Assembly: GCF_026913205.2 (NCBI RefSeq)
Contig: NZ_CP168151.1
Span: forward strand, 1,054,001-1,118,000
Length of the DNA stretch: 64,000 nucleotides
Source: Lentilactobacillus sp. SPB1-3
Lineage (GTDB): Bacteria; Bacillota; Bacilli; Lactobacillales; Lactobacillaceae
Reading direction: 5' to 3'
This document shows, piece by piece, positions 17,221-28,318 of the stretch (position 1 is its first letter; each line of letters opens with the position of its first letter). Made by a program: the position numbers and the translations under genes. The notes beneath the pieces are model-generated. The model saw only the letters and a list, made by a program, of their open reading frames with translations. It was not told the origin of the DNA and did no database searches.

Positions 17221-20034
17221 CTAACGTTTTTCATAAAAACTTAGCATTCTTAAAATCGATTCATCTAAACTACCAGTTTCCACAGGAATGGTGCTATCCA
17301 TATTAGCCATCATGATGGTCCCGTAGTGTTTAGAAACAATACGAGAATCCAAGACGAATACTGTCCCAACATCATCCTTAGTCCGCAATAGTCTGCCAAT
17401 TCCTTGTCTCATCTTTAACGTCGCGTTTGGCAAACTGATGGAATAAAAAGGATTTTGCTTGTTTGCACGTGCCCGTTGGTACAATGCACTATTGTATGGG
17501 TCAGTTGGCACATCGAATGGTAACTGAGCGATTATTAGGGTTTCCAATAAATCTCCTGGGAAATCAACTCCTGACCAAAAAGTCCCTGTACCCAGCAATA
17601 TCGCTGGCTCTTGTTGGCCAAAGGTCCGACTGATTTTGTTAGCAGTTCCGTTGACTCCTTGCGCCAAAACATTATGGTTCTCAGTAAAACCATCTTCGGC
17701 CATAAAATGATAAGTTTTTCTAATTGCCTCTAGCGAATTAAACAACACCATCGTTTGTCTAGGAGAGTTTTTATATATTCTCTGAATTGAATTTCCTAAG
17801 TATTTAAAATACTCATCACTATTTACTTGTTTGTCATCAGCAAAGTTATTTACTAAGAACATTTTCGCGTTAGTCGTATCTTTAAAATCATTTTTCAAAC
17901 GTTTTGATACTGTTTCACTCCGGTCTAAACCTAGAGTATCAAAAATATACTTAGCTTTTCTGGAAGAAAATATGGTGGCACCGGTAAATGTCGGCTGAAT
18001 AAAGTGGTCATAAACCGTATTTTGTAAATAACGATTAGTTTCAAATAGTGCCCAATTAAAAGCTAAACTCTCGTAATTTGAAATGTCTTTTACTGTGATC
18101 CAGAAGACTTGCTCGTCAAAATGATTGATATATAAATTGATCATCACAGCCAAATCACTGAGTCCTGTAATCAATTTGGTTAACTGATTTAGCCAATTGT
18201 CTATCATTTGCTTATCCGACTCTGCTGTGGTTTGGCTATTTACCTTTAATTCTCTTTGGAGTTTTTTACTGAGCTTACCAAGTTTTTTTATCTGTGGTTC
18301 GATCTCATTTTTTAAATTGGTCAATAAGTCTAAGTACCCGGTGCGATTATGAGCATCAATATTAACACTTAGCTCAGTATTAGCGCGTTTATAACTTGCG
18401 TTAGCAATGACTTGACTAAAAATCGTCGAAAATGTTTCATTAACGCTAGCTCTAGTTGAACTTAAGAGCCAGACGATTTTTTGTTTTAAATTATTTAGTG
18501 TCTGGTTATTATTAAATAACTCGTCAGTCAAAGAATATCTCAATCCCATGGATGAGCGATCAAAATCAGCTAATAAGTTACCTAACACGATTCTCTGTTT
18601 ATTCTCGGTACGGACAACATCGAGAAATTGATGAGTTTCATCAATACATAGATATGGCTTTTCCGTCATCTTAGCAAATGACTGCCAATTAGATAACAAG
18701 TAATTATGATTCACAATTAAGAAATTAGCGCGCTTGGAATTTTGAATGTTAAATCTAAGAAAATCATCTTCATAGAATGGATTGCTTTTACTCAATTCAT
18801 GAATGCTGCGATGATTGATTGACTCTAACAATGAATTTTGTTCGCCATTTAGATGTAGTTCATCCAAATCGCCGGTCTTAGTCATCGTTAACCAAATCAA
18901 AATTTGGGCCTTTAAAAACACATTATGCGGATGAGCTTCAGCGTTATATAGTAATTGCTTAAATCTACTAAGGTCAATATAGTGACTGCTTCCCTTCATA
19001 ATGACCGTTGAAGTTTTAAACGGCAGACTTTCATTGATCATTGGAATTGTCTGATCTTTTAACTGCTGTTGTAAATAATTCGTCGCTGTACTAATAACCA
19101 CTTGACGATCCCCAGCCAGATATGCAAAAGGCAGACAGTAACCTAAACTTTTTCCAATACCGGTTGGAGCCTCAATAATCAGATTCTTAGGCTCTCTGTG
19201 ACTACTTTCAGCATAATTGTTGTAGATCATGTTCATCATCGTGTTTTGCTGAGGACGAGATTCCATGTTATCTGGCAAAAGTTTCTTTTTTTGTCGCTTA
19301 TTTTTAGGAAATTCAAATTCAGAATGTTGAACGCTCTTCTCAATTAATTCTTTATTTCTAAGAACTAGTCCATCAACGATGTGTAAATAATCCGCCAATT
19401 TGGGAGCAGTTGCTTGAGAACGATTTTTACTATCTCTCTGTTGTAAGACCATTAACGTATCTAGAGGCAGTTTCGGATTTAGACGAACAATCTGTGACAA
19501 AGTCATCGCTGGTAATGCTTGCAGTTGTTTAAATAGCACGATCAACAATCTGGCTGTTGCATAAGCATCCCCATTTGCTGAATGCGGATGATCATGAAAA
19601 ATATTAAAATATTTACTCATATCTGATAGTCGGTAGCTAGTTAGTGTGGGTAATAACAACTGGCTTAACGTAACGGTATCAATTGCAGTTAAGTCTAACT
19701 CGGGATAGCCCACCCGTTGAAATTCACTATTTAAAAACGGAAAATCAAAATTAACGTTATGCGCCACAAAAATAGTACCGCTAAGTAGCTTATAGATTGT
19801 CCCCGCTAAAGAATCAAAAGACTGTGCCGTGTTGACCCTAGTTTGATCAATTCCAGTTAACTGAGTAATTCTGGGCGACAGAGTTTGCTGCGGATTGACG
19901 TCCGTTGTAAATTCATTGATTATTTGATTGTCTTGAACCTGGTAACAACTAAACTGAATAATCCTGTCGTCACTATTCGGGTCCGTCCCAGTCGTCTCAA
20001 TATCGACGACCGAATATATCGAATGATTGTCCAT
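17221..20034 (-). CDS. dinG: DinG-type protein: DEDD exonuclease fused to superfamily 2 helicase
   Basis: 937 residues. The N-terminal DnaQ-like exonuclease domain has VVDIETTGTDP, HNVNFDFPFLNSEF and HSANGDAYATARLL (about 10-165). The helicase part has Walker A EAPTGIGKS, a DETH box (CIDETHQFLD) and a C-terminal QGIGRLLRTKDD motif. Firmicute DinG of this architecture is a single-strand exonuclease, and its helicase activity is uncertain. No FeS cysteine cluster is seen. Start: ATG preceded by GGTGA; a GTG three codons upstream is possible. It lies 69 bases before ypmB. Confidence 0.93.
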   Translation of the reverse strand: MDNHSIYSVVDIETTGTDPNSDDRIIQFSCYQVQDNQIINEFTTDVNPQQTLSPRITQLTGIDQTRVNTAQSFDSLAGTIYKLLSGTIFVAHNVNFDFPFLNSEFQRVGYPELDLTAIDTVTLSQLLLPTLTSYRLSDMSKYFNIFHDHPHSANGDAYATARLLIVLFKQLQALPAMTLSQIVRLNPKLPLDTLMVLQQRDSKNRSQATAPKLADYLHIVDGLVLRNKELIEKSVQHSEFEFPKNKRQKKKLLPDNMESRPQQNTMMNMIYNNYAESSHREPKNLIIEAPTGIGKSLGYCLPFAYLAGDRQVVISTATNYLQQQLKDQTIPMINESLPFKTSTVIMKGSSHYIDLSRFKQLLYNAEAHPHNVFLKAQILIWLTMTKTGDLDELHLNGEQNSLLESINHRSIHELSKSNPFYEDDFLRFNIQNSKRANFLIVNHNYLLSNWQSFAKMTEKPYLCIDETHQFLDVVRTENKQRIVLGNLLADFDRSSMGLRYSLTDELFNNNQTLNNLKQKIVWLLSSTRASVNETFSTIFSQVIANASYKRANTELSVNIDAHNRTGYLDLLTNLKNEIEPQIKKLGKLSKKLQRELKVNSQTTAESDKQMIDNWLNQLTKLITGLSDLAVMINLYINHFDEQVFWITVKDISNYESLAFNWALFETNRYLQNTVYDHFIQPTFTGATIFSSRKAKYIFDTLGLDRSETVSKRLKNDFKDTTNAKMFLVNNFADDKQVNSDEYFKYLGNSIQRIYKNSPRQTMVLFNSLEAIRKTYHFMAEDGFTENHNVLAQGVNGTANKISRTFGQQEPAILLGTGTFWSGVDFPGDLLETLIIAQLPFDVPTDPYNSALYQRARANKQNPFYSISLPNATLKMRQGIGRLLRTKDDVGTVFVLDSRIVSKHYGTIMMANMDSTIPVETGSLDESILRMLSFYEKR

Positions 20035-20170
20035 TAAATTCACCGTTACTTTTATTTTCGCTTATTTACTAAAGTCTATAATACTACATTCTTAGCTTCA
20101 TTAGCTAGTCTACATAAGTTGTTACGAAACATTAAAGTCTCCTGTGATTCACAAAAACTGCTGCGTTTTA

Positions 20171-20179
20171 TGCTAGAAT
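20171..20179 (+). promoter_or_regulatory. Extended -10 promoter of the mevalonate operon
   Basis: TGC followed by TAGAAT (20174-20179), 28 bases before the mvk start, with no strong -35. An overlapping alternative is TATACT at 20180-20185. Confidence 0.45.
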
Positions 20180-20206
20180 TATACTGTTTGAAAGTGAGCG
20201 ATTATA

Positions 20207-21181
20207 TTGAAAACAACAGTCTCAGCAAATAGTTTTGCTAAAATAATTTTATTTGGTGAGCATAGCGTAGTCTATGGTCACCCTGCTATTGCGCTCCCGC
20301 TTTATTCTGTCAATGTCACGGCTACCATAATTCCAGCCGAATCTGGTCAGTGGATTCGTAGTCGTTATTTTGACGGCCAAATTGCCCAACTTGGCGAAAA
20401 TTTGCTAGGGATTAAGCGATTAATAGCTTGGATCTTAACCGATCTAAACCAAACTAGTTCTTCATTTACGATTCAAATTGAGAGTAAGATTCCTGCCGAA
20501 CGAGGGATGGGATCGTCAGCAGCTACCGCGGTCGCAATTACTAGAGCATTATATAAATATTTTGATAAGACCATCACTAGGGACACTCTATTACAGATTG
20601 CCAACGTCGAAGAACAGGTAACTCATGGCAATCCTAGTGGTATTGATACTGCTACAGTCAGTTCTGAATATCCTATCTGGTTTGTTAAACATCAAGAAAA
20701 TGAACAAATCGCATTTAATCTAACTTCTGACTATCTAGTAATAGCCGATAGTGGCATCAAAGGAAAAACGTCTGAAGCGGTCAACTTGATTGCGGATAAT
20801 TTGATTACCGATGCCAACGAAATGCAACCATTGATCGATGATCTTGGTAAAATTGCTCTACAAGGTAAAACCGCATTACAACAGGCTGATTCTAAACTAG
20901 TTGGCCATCTTATGACTACTAGCCACCATCATTTACAACAATTGGGTGTTAGTACACCAACTCTAGACAAATTTGTTGACCTAGCAATTGCCAATGGCGC
21001 CTATGGTGCTAAATTAACTGGCAGTGGCATGGGCGGCTGTATGATTGCCCTGGTCGATTCTAATAAACAAGCGCATGAACTAGCTTCTGTTTTACAAGAT
21101 GCTGGGGCAACTTCTACTTGGATTCAATCTTTTAAAAATTACGGTCACACTACGGGGGATTCAGATGACAACATCAGTTGA
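20207..21181 (+). CDS. mvk: Mevalonate kinase
   Basis: 324 residues from a TTG with a weak SD (GTGAG). GHMP-kinase motifs are present: KIILFGEHSVVYGHPAIALPL at the N-terminus, IPAERGMGSSAATAVAI as the ATP loop (about 98-114) and KLTGSGMGGCMIAL near residue 270. It phosphorylates mevalonate, the first step of the lower mevalonate pathway to isoprenoids such as undecaprenyl phosphate. First gene of mvk-mvaD-pmk-fni. Confidence 0.95.
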   Translation: MKTTVSANSFAKIILFGEHSVVYGHPAIALPLYSVNVTATIIPAESGQWIRSRYFDGQIAQLGENLLGIKRLIAWILTDLNQTSSSFTIQIESKIPAERGMGSSAATAVAITRALYKYFDKTITRDTLLQIANVEEQVTHGNPSGIDTATVSSEYPIWFVKHQENEQIAFNLTSDYLVIADSGIKGKTSEAVNLIADNLITDANEMQPLIDDLGKIALQGKTALQQADSKLVGHLMTTSHHHLQQLGVSTPTLDKFVDLAIANGAYGAKLTGSGMGGCMIALVDSNKQAHELASVLQDAGATSTWIQSFKNYGHTTGDSDDNIS

Positions 21182-22151
21182 TAATACCGCCAGTGCAATT
21201 GCACATACTAACATTGCACTTATCAAATATTGGGGAAAAGCTAACGAAAAGTTAACCATCCCCTATACCGGTAGCATTTCATTAACTCTAGATAAATTCT
21301 ATACTAAGACTAAGGTCACATTTGATTCCCAACTACATGCCGATAAATTATTTGTTAATGGTACCGAGCAAACTAACCTGAAAAAAGCTGCCAGAGTGTT
21401 AAACCGAGTTAGGCAGCTTGCTGATACTAACAGTTTTGCAAAAATTGAATCTGAAAATTTTGTACCGACATCAGCCGGGTTTGCTTCATCTGCCTCTGCA
21501 TTTGCGGCATTAGCTGGTGCTAGCGCAGCAGCAGCTGGATTAGAATTGGATAAACCGGCTTTATCCAGATTAGCTCGTTTAGGCTCTGGATCGGCTAGTC
21601 GATCAATCTTTGGTGATTTTGTCGAATGGTTACCCGGTGATAACGATGAGAATTCATTTGCTCAACCTTTAGAGAACGTGACGCTGACCGATATCGCCGT
21701 GGTTGCTGTGAAAGTTAACGCTCATCAAAAGACTATTTCCAGTAGTGAAGGCATGAAATCATCAGCACAGACTTCCCCTTACTACGCTGAATGGCAAAAC
21801 GTGGTCAACCGCGATATAGTTAATTTGAAACATGCTTTAACTACGAATAATTTTTCTTTATTCGGTCAAATTAGTGAAGCAAACGCCATGCGGATGCACG
21901 CCTTAACGTTAAGCTCATTACCTCCATTCACCTACTTTGAACCTGGAACCTTAGAAGTGATAAATGAAGTCCAAGATTTACGAGCTCAAGGCATCGAATG
22001 CTACTACACGATTGATGCCGGTCCTAATGTTAAGATATTAACTCAAACAGCTAACATCCCTTTGATCAAAGACCAATTATCTAAGCAATTCAGTCCCACT
22101 AAAATCTCCGTGGCCCATCCTGGACCTGGAATCGAAGTAATAAAACATTGA
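21165..22151 (+). CDS. mvaD: Diphosphomevalonate decarboxylase
   Basis: 328 residues. The ATG follows GGGGGAT and overlaps the end of mvk by 17 bases. Markers are HTNIALIKYWGKANEKLTIPYTGSIS, SAGFASSASAFAALAGA and YYTIDAGPNVKIL, all typical of this GHMP enzyme. It converts diphosphomevalonate to isopentenyl diphosphate with ATP use. The overlap with both neighbours points to translational coupling. Confidence 0.96.
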   Translation: MTTSVDNTASAIAHTNIALIKYWGKANEKLTIPYTGSISLTLDKFYTKTKVTFDSQLHADKLFVNGTEQTNLKKAARVLNRVRQLADTNSFAKIESENFVPTSAGFASSASAFAALAGASAAAAGLELDKPALSRLARLGSGSASRSIFGDFVEWLPGDNDENSFAQPLENVTLTDIAVVAVKVNAHQKTISSSEGMKSSAQTSPYYAEWQNVVNRDIVNLKHALTTNNFSLFGQISEANAMRMHALTLSSLPPFTYFEPGTLEVINEVQDLRAQGIECYYTIDAGPNVKILTQTANIPLIKDQLSKQFSPTKISVAHPGPGIEVIKH

Positions 22152-22165
22152 AAGGAATTGATGGT

Positions 22166-23248
22166 TTGATTACAGCAAAAGCTCCAGGAAAACTATACAT
22201 CGCCGGTGAATACGCCATTGTGGAACCCGGTTACCCATCGATTATTGTCGCACTTGATCAGTTTGTAACCATTCAAATTGAACGCAGTGAAGGATTTGGT
22301 AAGATCGTTTCTCACCAATATCAGGATGGTGCTATTAGATGGCGTAGAAATGGTTCCCAAATGGTAATCGATAATCGAGATAACACATTTAGTTATATTC
22401 TCTCAGCTATTTCTTTAACTGAGGAGTATGCCCAACTTTTAGGAAAAAATATGGCTGTTTATGATTTATTCGTAAATAGCCAACTGGACAGTCCAAGCGG
22501 TCGCAAATATGGTCTCGGTTCTTCTGCAGCAGTCACTGTTGCGACTATCAAGGCACTTTGCCAATTCTATGGTCTACCACTCACCAAAACCAAACTATTT
22601 AAATTAGCAGCTATCGCCCACTTAGAAGTTCAAGGTAACGGTTCATTGGGAGACATCGCCGCCAGTGTGTATGGTGGTTGGATCGAATACCGTTCATTTA
22701 ATCGAGACTGGCTCTTAGCCATGCGTAATACATCAGACTTAGATGCAATTATTAATCAACCATGGCCTGAATTAAAAATTACCGAACTTACCCCGCCCGA
22801 TGATCTGAAACTAATTATCGGCTGGACCGGAACACCAGCTTCAACTTCACACTTAGTCGACAAGGTAACCATTAAAAAGAGTCGTAACTACAAAGCTTAC
22901 TCAGAATTCTTAAATGCTAGTAAACAATGTATTGAAGATCTGCTGATTGGATTTAATAATGGTGACGTTCAACAAATTGCGGCTGGTATCAAAGAAAACC
23001 GCCGAATTCTCAATTCACTTGCTGAATTTACTGAGGTGCAAATTGAAACCCCAATGTTAAAGCAAATGTGCGATATTGCCGTTGAAAATGGTGCCGCTGC
23101 CAAATCTTCTGGTGCAGGTGGTGGTGATTGCGGTATCGTAATCATTGATCGAAATTTACCAACCGATAATCTAATTAATGAGTGGCGAAACATTGATATT
23201 ACTCCGTTACCATTAACGGTACATGAAATTACTGATCTTAGTTTTTAG
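22166..23248 (+). CDS. pmk: Phosphomevalonate kinase
   Basis: 360 residues. A TTG at 22166 is preferred because AAAGGA lies 9 bases upstream and the protein then begins LITAKAPGKLYIAGEYAIVE, as in homologs; an earlier TTG overlapping the mvaD stop has no SD. Other motifs: KYGLGSSAAVTVATI and KSSGAGGGDCGIVI. It makes diphosphomevalonate, the substrate of mvaD. Confidence 0.94.
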   Translation: MITAKAPGKLYIAGEYAIVEPGYPSIIVALDQFVTIQIERSEGFGKIVSHQYQDGAIRWRRNGSQMVIDNRDNTFSYILSAISLTEEYAQLLGKNMAVYDLFVNSQLDSPSGRKYGLGSSAAVTVATIKALCQFYGLPLTKTKLFKLAAIAHLEVQGNGSLGDIAASVYGGWIEYRSFNRDWLLAMRNTSDLDAIINQPWPELKITELTPPDDLKLIIGWTGTPASTSHLVDKVTIKKSRNYKAYSEFLNASKQCIEDLLIGFNNGDVQQIAAGIKENRRILNSLAEFTEVQIETPMLKQMCDIAVENGAAAKSSGAGGGDCGIVIIDRNLPTDNLINEWRNIDITPLPLTVHEITDLSF

Positions 23249-23259
23249 GAGGAGATATA

Positions 23260-24300
23260 ATGGTTTCACAACAATCACATCGTAAAGATGAACATTTATC
23301 ACTCGCAGAACATTTTTACTCAGACAACACAAATAATTTCTCAGGTGTCCGCCTAATTCCAACATCATTACCTAAATATGGAATAAAAGACATTGATATT
23401 AGTACCAAGCTTGAGCAAATCAATTTTAAAGTACCTTTTTATATCAATGCCATCACTGGTGGTAGTGAACAATCTCAAAAGATCAATGCTCGAATAGCCA
23501 ATATTGCTAAGCAAACTGGCTTAGCAATGTCAGTTGGTTCGCAAAGCATCGCAATTAATGATCCTGATCAAGTACCATCTTTCACCGTTGTTAGAGACAT
23601 TAATCCTGAAGGTATCGTCATGGCTAACATTGGTGCCAACCACAACGCTGCTGATGCTCAAAAAGCGGTTGACATGTTGCACGCTGATATTCTTGAGGTG
23701 CATATTAACCCTACCCAAGAATTAGTTATGCCTGAAGGCGATCGTGAATTTCACTTCATCGAAAACATCAAAGACATGATTGTCAATGTCTCCGTACCAG
23801 TCATCGTTAAAGAAGTCGGTTTTGGCATGAGTCAGCAAACTATGACTGAGTTGGCAAATTTAGGTGTCAAAACCGTTGATGTCAGTGGTTCTGGTGGCAC
23901 TAACTTTGCTAAAATCGAGAATTTCCGCCGGCCAAACAAAGATATGGACTATTTGTCCGCATGGGGACTTTCAACTATTGAATCATTAATTGAGGCCGCC
24001 CCCATCAATTTAGAAATGAACGTGATCGCATCTGGTGGCGTCAAAACGCCGCTAGACATCGCCAAGTGTTTTGCTCTGGGGGCCGATCTTGTTGGAATGT
24101 CTGGTCAAGTGCTTCACTTACTACTCAGTAATCACGATGATCAAGATGTAATCGATCAAATCAATGATTGGATTTATGGTTTAAAGGCCATTATGGTGTT
24201 AACCAATTCCAAAACGATCAGTGATCTTAAAAAAGCTGATAAGATTTTTGATTCTGAATTACTTAATTTTCAAAATCAAAGAAATAGTGGTTTGTATTAA
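23260..24300 (+). CDS. fni: Isopentenyl-diphosphate isomerase, type 2 (FMN-dependent)
   Basis: 346 residues. Features are RKDEHLSLAEHFY at the N-terminus, YINAITGGSEQS, VKEVGFGMS (active-site region) and VDVSGSGGTNFAKIEN with ASGGV for FMN phosphate binding. It interconverts IPP and DMAPP, completing the pathway encoded by this operon. SD AGGAGG, 11 bases after pmk. Confidence 0.96.
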   Translation: MVSQQSHRKDEHLSLAEHFYSDNTNNFSGVRLIPTSLPKYGIKDIDISTKLEQINFKVPFYINAITGGSEQSQKINARIANIAKQTGLAMSVGSQSIAINDPDQVPSFTVVRDINPEGIVMANIGANHNAADAQKAVDMLHADILEVHINPTQELVMPEGDREFHFIENIKDMIVNVSVPVIVKEVGFGMSQQTMTELANLGVKTVDVSGSGGTNFAKIENFRRPNKDMDYLSAWGLSTIESLIEAAPINLEMNVIASGGVKTPLDIAKCFALGADLVGMSGQVLHLLLSNHDDQDVIDQINDWIYGLKAIMVLTNSKTISDLKKADKIFDSELLNFQNQRNSGLY

Positions 24301-24314
24301 TCATTTTAAAAATA

Positions 24315-24347
24315 AAAAAGCGTTACGACAATTGTCGTAACGCTTTT
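24315..24347. terminator. Bidirectional terminator between fni and rsmF
   Basis: The perfect inverted repeat AAAAGCGTTACGACAA / TTGTCGTAACGCTTTT, with A and T tracts at the two sides, ends the convergent mevalonate operon and rsmF transcripts. Confidence 0.92.
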
Positions 24348-24350
24348 AAT

Positions 24351-25718
24351 TTACTCAGCCTTAAATCTTAATCCTTTAGGATAGAAGTTTTTAACTGTCT
24401 GACCAACTAACTTACCAAATCCAACTGGTAAACCAGCAAAGACTAGTTGGTACCAGCCCTTACTTAATTGTTGATCAATAGAAAATACATCCCCATGCAC
24501 GTAGTCAGCCCACTGTTGGTGAGTAATTGGTAATTGCTGAGAGTTTTCTTCAGCAGTCAACGCCAATCCCAGGGCAAAACTTGGTTCAAAACGGCCTTTT
24601 TTAAACTCTCCAAGTGGCATTCCAATTCTGACAACTTTAACTTTACTCAAGTCAGGTAAATCATAATTACTAGCGAATAACAGATTTTTATAAACAACTA
24701 AACCGTCAAAATTTGCAGTAATGTGATTATCGGATAGGAATGTATTATATAAGTTTAATTCATCTTTACTAGGACGAACCAAATTCTTATTCTTCCAGAA
24801 AGACTTGACCTTAGAGGTGGTATCGCCGTTGCCTTTTACCAGCTTAGCAATAAAATGACCTTCTCCAGCGAAATGAAATGGGAACAAGCGGACACAATCC
24901 TTAAGACTTGGATCACCATTTCCCCACTCAGGACGACCATCATCCATTCCTGAGAACTTTTTGATTGGCTCGATGGTCAAATCAAAGTTTTCAAGCAGCC
25001 AGGAAATAATTTCTTCGTCTTCTTCTGGAGCGAATGTACAAGTTGAATAGATTAACTGACCACCTGGTTTAATAACCTTGTATGCCTCAGTTAGTATGTC
25101 TCGTTGGCGCTTGGTACATTGTTCAGGATAGTCCAAACTCCAATAATCCATTGCAGCAGGATCTTTTCTAAACATTCCTTCTCCTGAGCATGGTGCATCA
25201 ACTAAGACCTTGTCGAAATATTCAGGAAAAGTTTGAGCAATCTTCTCTGGCGTCGTATTAGTAATGACCGCATTTCTCAAAGAAAAACGCTCGACGTTTT
25301 CAGCCAATACGCTGGCACGCTTGCTATTAATTTCATTGGCAACTAATATACCCTGATTGCGCATAAAACTTCCCAAATGGGTTGTTTTGCCCCCTGGAGC
25401 GGCACATAGATCCAATACCCGTTCTCCTGGGTTTGGATGTGCTACTTCGCCAACAAACATGGCGCTGGGTTCTTGACTGTATACCAAACCTGCTTGATGG
25501 GAGACTGACTTACCGTCAACTTTGCCAAAGTAACCAAATTCGCTGTGTTCAGCTGGACTATCTGTGTCGACAATTTCTGAGTAATCGACGTTTTCTTTTA
25601 ATGGATTGATACGAAAACCATGACGGGACTCGCGGTCAAACCCATCAAAAAATTGTTTGGCTTCGGTTTCCCCTAATAGTGTCGTGTATTTTTGTTTAAA
25701 ATCTGCTGGTAATTCCAA
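24351..25718 (-). CDS. rsmF: RsmF-type rRNA cytosine-C5 methyltransferase
   Basis: 455 residues. The NOL1/NOP2/Sun catalytic domain has DLCAAPGGKTTHLGSF (SAM site, about 105-120), VDAPCSGEGMFRKDP (about 173-187) and YSTCTFAPEEDEE with the catalytic Cys. A C-terminal PUA-like RNA-binding region follows. It methylates 16S rRNA cytosine(s). SD AAAGGAG. It is divergent from the HAD gene. Confidence 0.93.
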   Translation of the reverse strand: MELPADFKQKYTTLLGETEAKQFFDGFDRESRHGFRINPLKENVDYSEIVDTDSPAEHSEFGYFGKVDGKSVSHQAGLVYSQEPSAMFVGEVAHPNPGERVLDLCAAPGGKTTHLGSFMRNQGILVANEINSKRASVLAENVERFSLRNAVITNTTPEKIAQTFPEYFDKVLVDAPCSGEGMFRKDPAAMDYWSLDYPEQCTKRQRDILTEAYKVIKPGGQLIYSTCTFAPEEDEEIISWLLENFDLTIEPIKKFSGMDDGRPEWGNGDPSLKDCVRLFPFHFAGEGHFIAKLVKGNGDTTSKVKSFWKNKNLVRPSKDELNLYNTFLSDNHITANFDGLVVYKNLLFASNYDLPDLSKVKVVRIGMPLGEFKKGRFEPSFALGLALTAEENSQQLPITHQQWADYVHGDVFSIDQQLSKGWYQLVFAGLPVGFGKLVGQTVKNFYPKGLRFKAE

Positions 25719-25760
25719 TGTGTACGGCTCCTTTAAAAATTTAAATATCGTTCAGACCAA

Positions 25761-25789
25761 TTGACCCGTACCATAATTTACGTTAGTAT
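25761..25789 (+). promoter_or_regulatory. Promoter of the HAD phosphatase gene
   Basis: TTGACC (25761-25766), 17 bases, TAGTAT (25784-25789). The small palindrome CGTTA-GTAT-TAACG (25781-25794) straddles the -10. The predicted start site is close to 25796, so the leader holds little more than the SD. Confidence 0.75.
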
Positions 25790-25810
25790 TAACGCCATAT
25801 GGACTAAGGA

Positions 25811-26638
25811 GTGATACTTATCGCAAAAAAATTAATCGCCCTTGACTTAGACGGGACGACCCTAAACGACAAGCCAGAAATATCAGAAATGACCAAACAA
25901 GCAATTAAAGCCGCTCAACAAGACGGCTATATCGTCAGCATTGTGACTGGCCGGCCAAATCGAATTTCTGAAAATTTTTATGATGACTTATCATTGAATA
26001 CCCCAATGATCAACTTTAATGGTAACTTGGGTATTTTACCACATAATCGTTGGGAACTGGAATATCAGTATACCATTGAAAAAGATATTGTCATGGATCT
26101 TTTGGAACAAAGTAAACAATTGGGAATCAATTTGTTGGCCGTTGAAGGCCGCAACATGTTCCTTGCCAACCACGGGGCTAAAAGTAACCTTGGCTTCTTC
26201 CCTAGCGTAATCAAATCAGATGAAATCTTGAATCAACATACACTGACTGATAATCCCATCAGTATCACGGTCGAATTACAACCGGATGCTAAACAAGCTT
26301 TTATTGACTATACCGAAACAAAATTTGGGGATGCCGTTGATGTTGCCCCTTGGGGTGGACCGCATCCAATCGTGGAAGTGACAACTAAAGGAATCAAGAA
26401 GTCTACGGGATTAAAAGTACTTGCTGATTATTTTGGTGTCAGTCAAAAGGACATCTACGCATTTGGTGACGAGGCTAACGATTTATCGATGATCAGTTAC
26501 GCCGGCCATGGAATCGCTATGAAAAATGCCATTCCAAGTATCAAAGATATTGCTACTGATGTGACTGATTACACCAATGATCAAAACGGAGTCGCTAAAT
26601 ATCTTCGTGACCATATGGACATTGCCGTTGGGTTATAA
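25811..26638 (+). CDS. Cof-type HAD phosphatase
   Basis: About 272-275 residues. HAD motif I is LDLDGTTLND, motif II VTGRP, and motif III/IV AFGDEANDLSMISYAG, with a type IIB cap between. Such enzymes dephosphorylate sugar phosphates or cofactors; the substrate is not readable. The start is odd: the SD AAGGAG (25806-25811) overlaps the only near-cognate codon, a GTG at 25811, and an in-frame stop lies just before. A well-spaced start would be ATC at 25820, giving (M)AKKLIALDLDG. The coordinate given is the GTG, as the outer limit. Confidence 0.9.
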   Translation: MILIAKKLIALDLDGTTLNDKPEISEMTKQAIKAAQQDGYIVSIVTGRPNRISENFYDDLSLNTPMINFNGNLGILPHNRWELEYQYTIEKDIVMDLLEQSKQLGINLLAVEGRNMFLANHGAKSNLGFFPSVIKSDEILNQHTLTDNPISITVELQPDAKQAFIDYTETKFGDAVDVAPWGGPHPIVEVTTKGIKKSTGLKVLADYFGVSQKDIYAFGDEANDLSMISYAGHGIAMKNAIPSIKDIATDVTDYTNDQNGVAKYLRDHMDIAVGL

Positions 26639-26652
26639 TTTTAAACACTATT

Positions 26653-26690
26653 AAAAAGCCAAGATAAAGTTACCTTTATCTTGGCTTTTT
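26653..26690. terminator. Bidirectional terminator between HAD gene and glpK
   Basis: AAAAAGCCAAGATAAAG / CTTTATCTTGGCTTTTT with a short TTAC loop, T tracts on both strands, between convergent genes. Confidence 0.92.
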
Positions 26691-26695
26691 GTATA

Positions 26696-28204
<1,509 letters not shown>

Positions 28205-28245
28205 TTATCTCCGTTTCAATCATTTATTTACTCGAGTTACACTCC

Positions 28246-28265
28246 CACCATTATACAATATGGTG
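28246..28265 (-). promoter_or_regulatory. glpK promoter -10 within a palindrome
   Basis: TATAAT (28250-28255, minus) lies inside the inverted repeat CACCAT-8 bases-ATGGTG (28246-28265). The arrangement looks like an operator covering the -10, but the regulator is unknown and the -35 is weak. Confidence 0.5.
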
Positions 28266-28294
28266 ACCGGTTAGACCATTTCTATACAAAAAAA

Positions 28295-28310
28295 GACCCG
28301 TTTCCGGGTC
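28295..28310 (-). terminator. Terminator of the tautomerase gene
   Basis: GACCCG-GAAA-CGGGTC followed by TTTTTTT on the minus strand, just after the tautomerase stop and upstream of the glpK promoter. Confidence 0.9.
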
Positions 28311-28318
28311 AAATTTTA

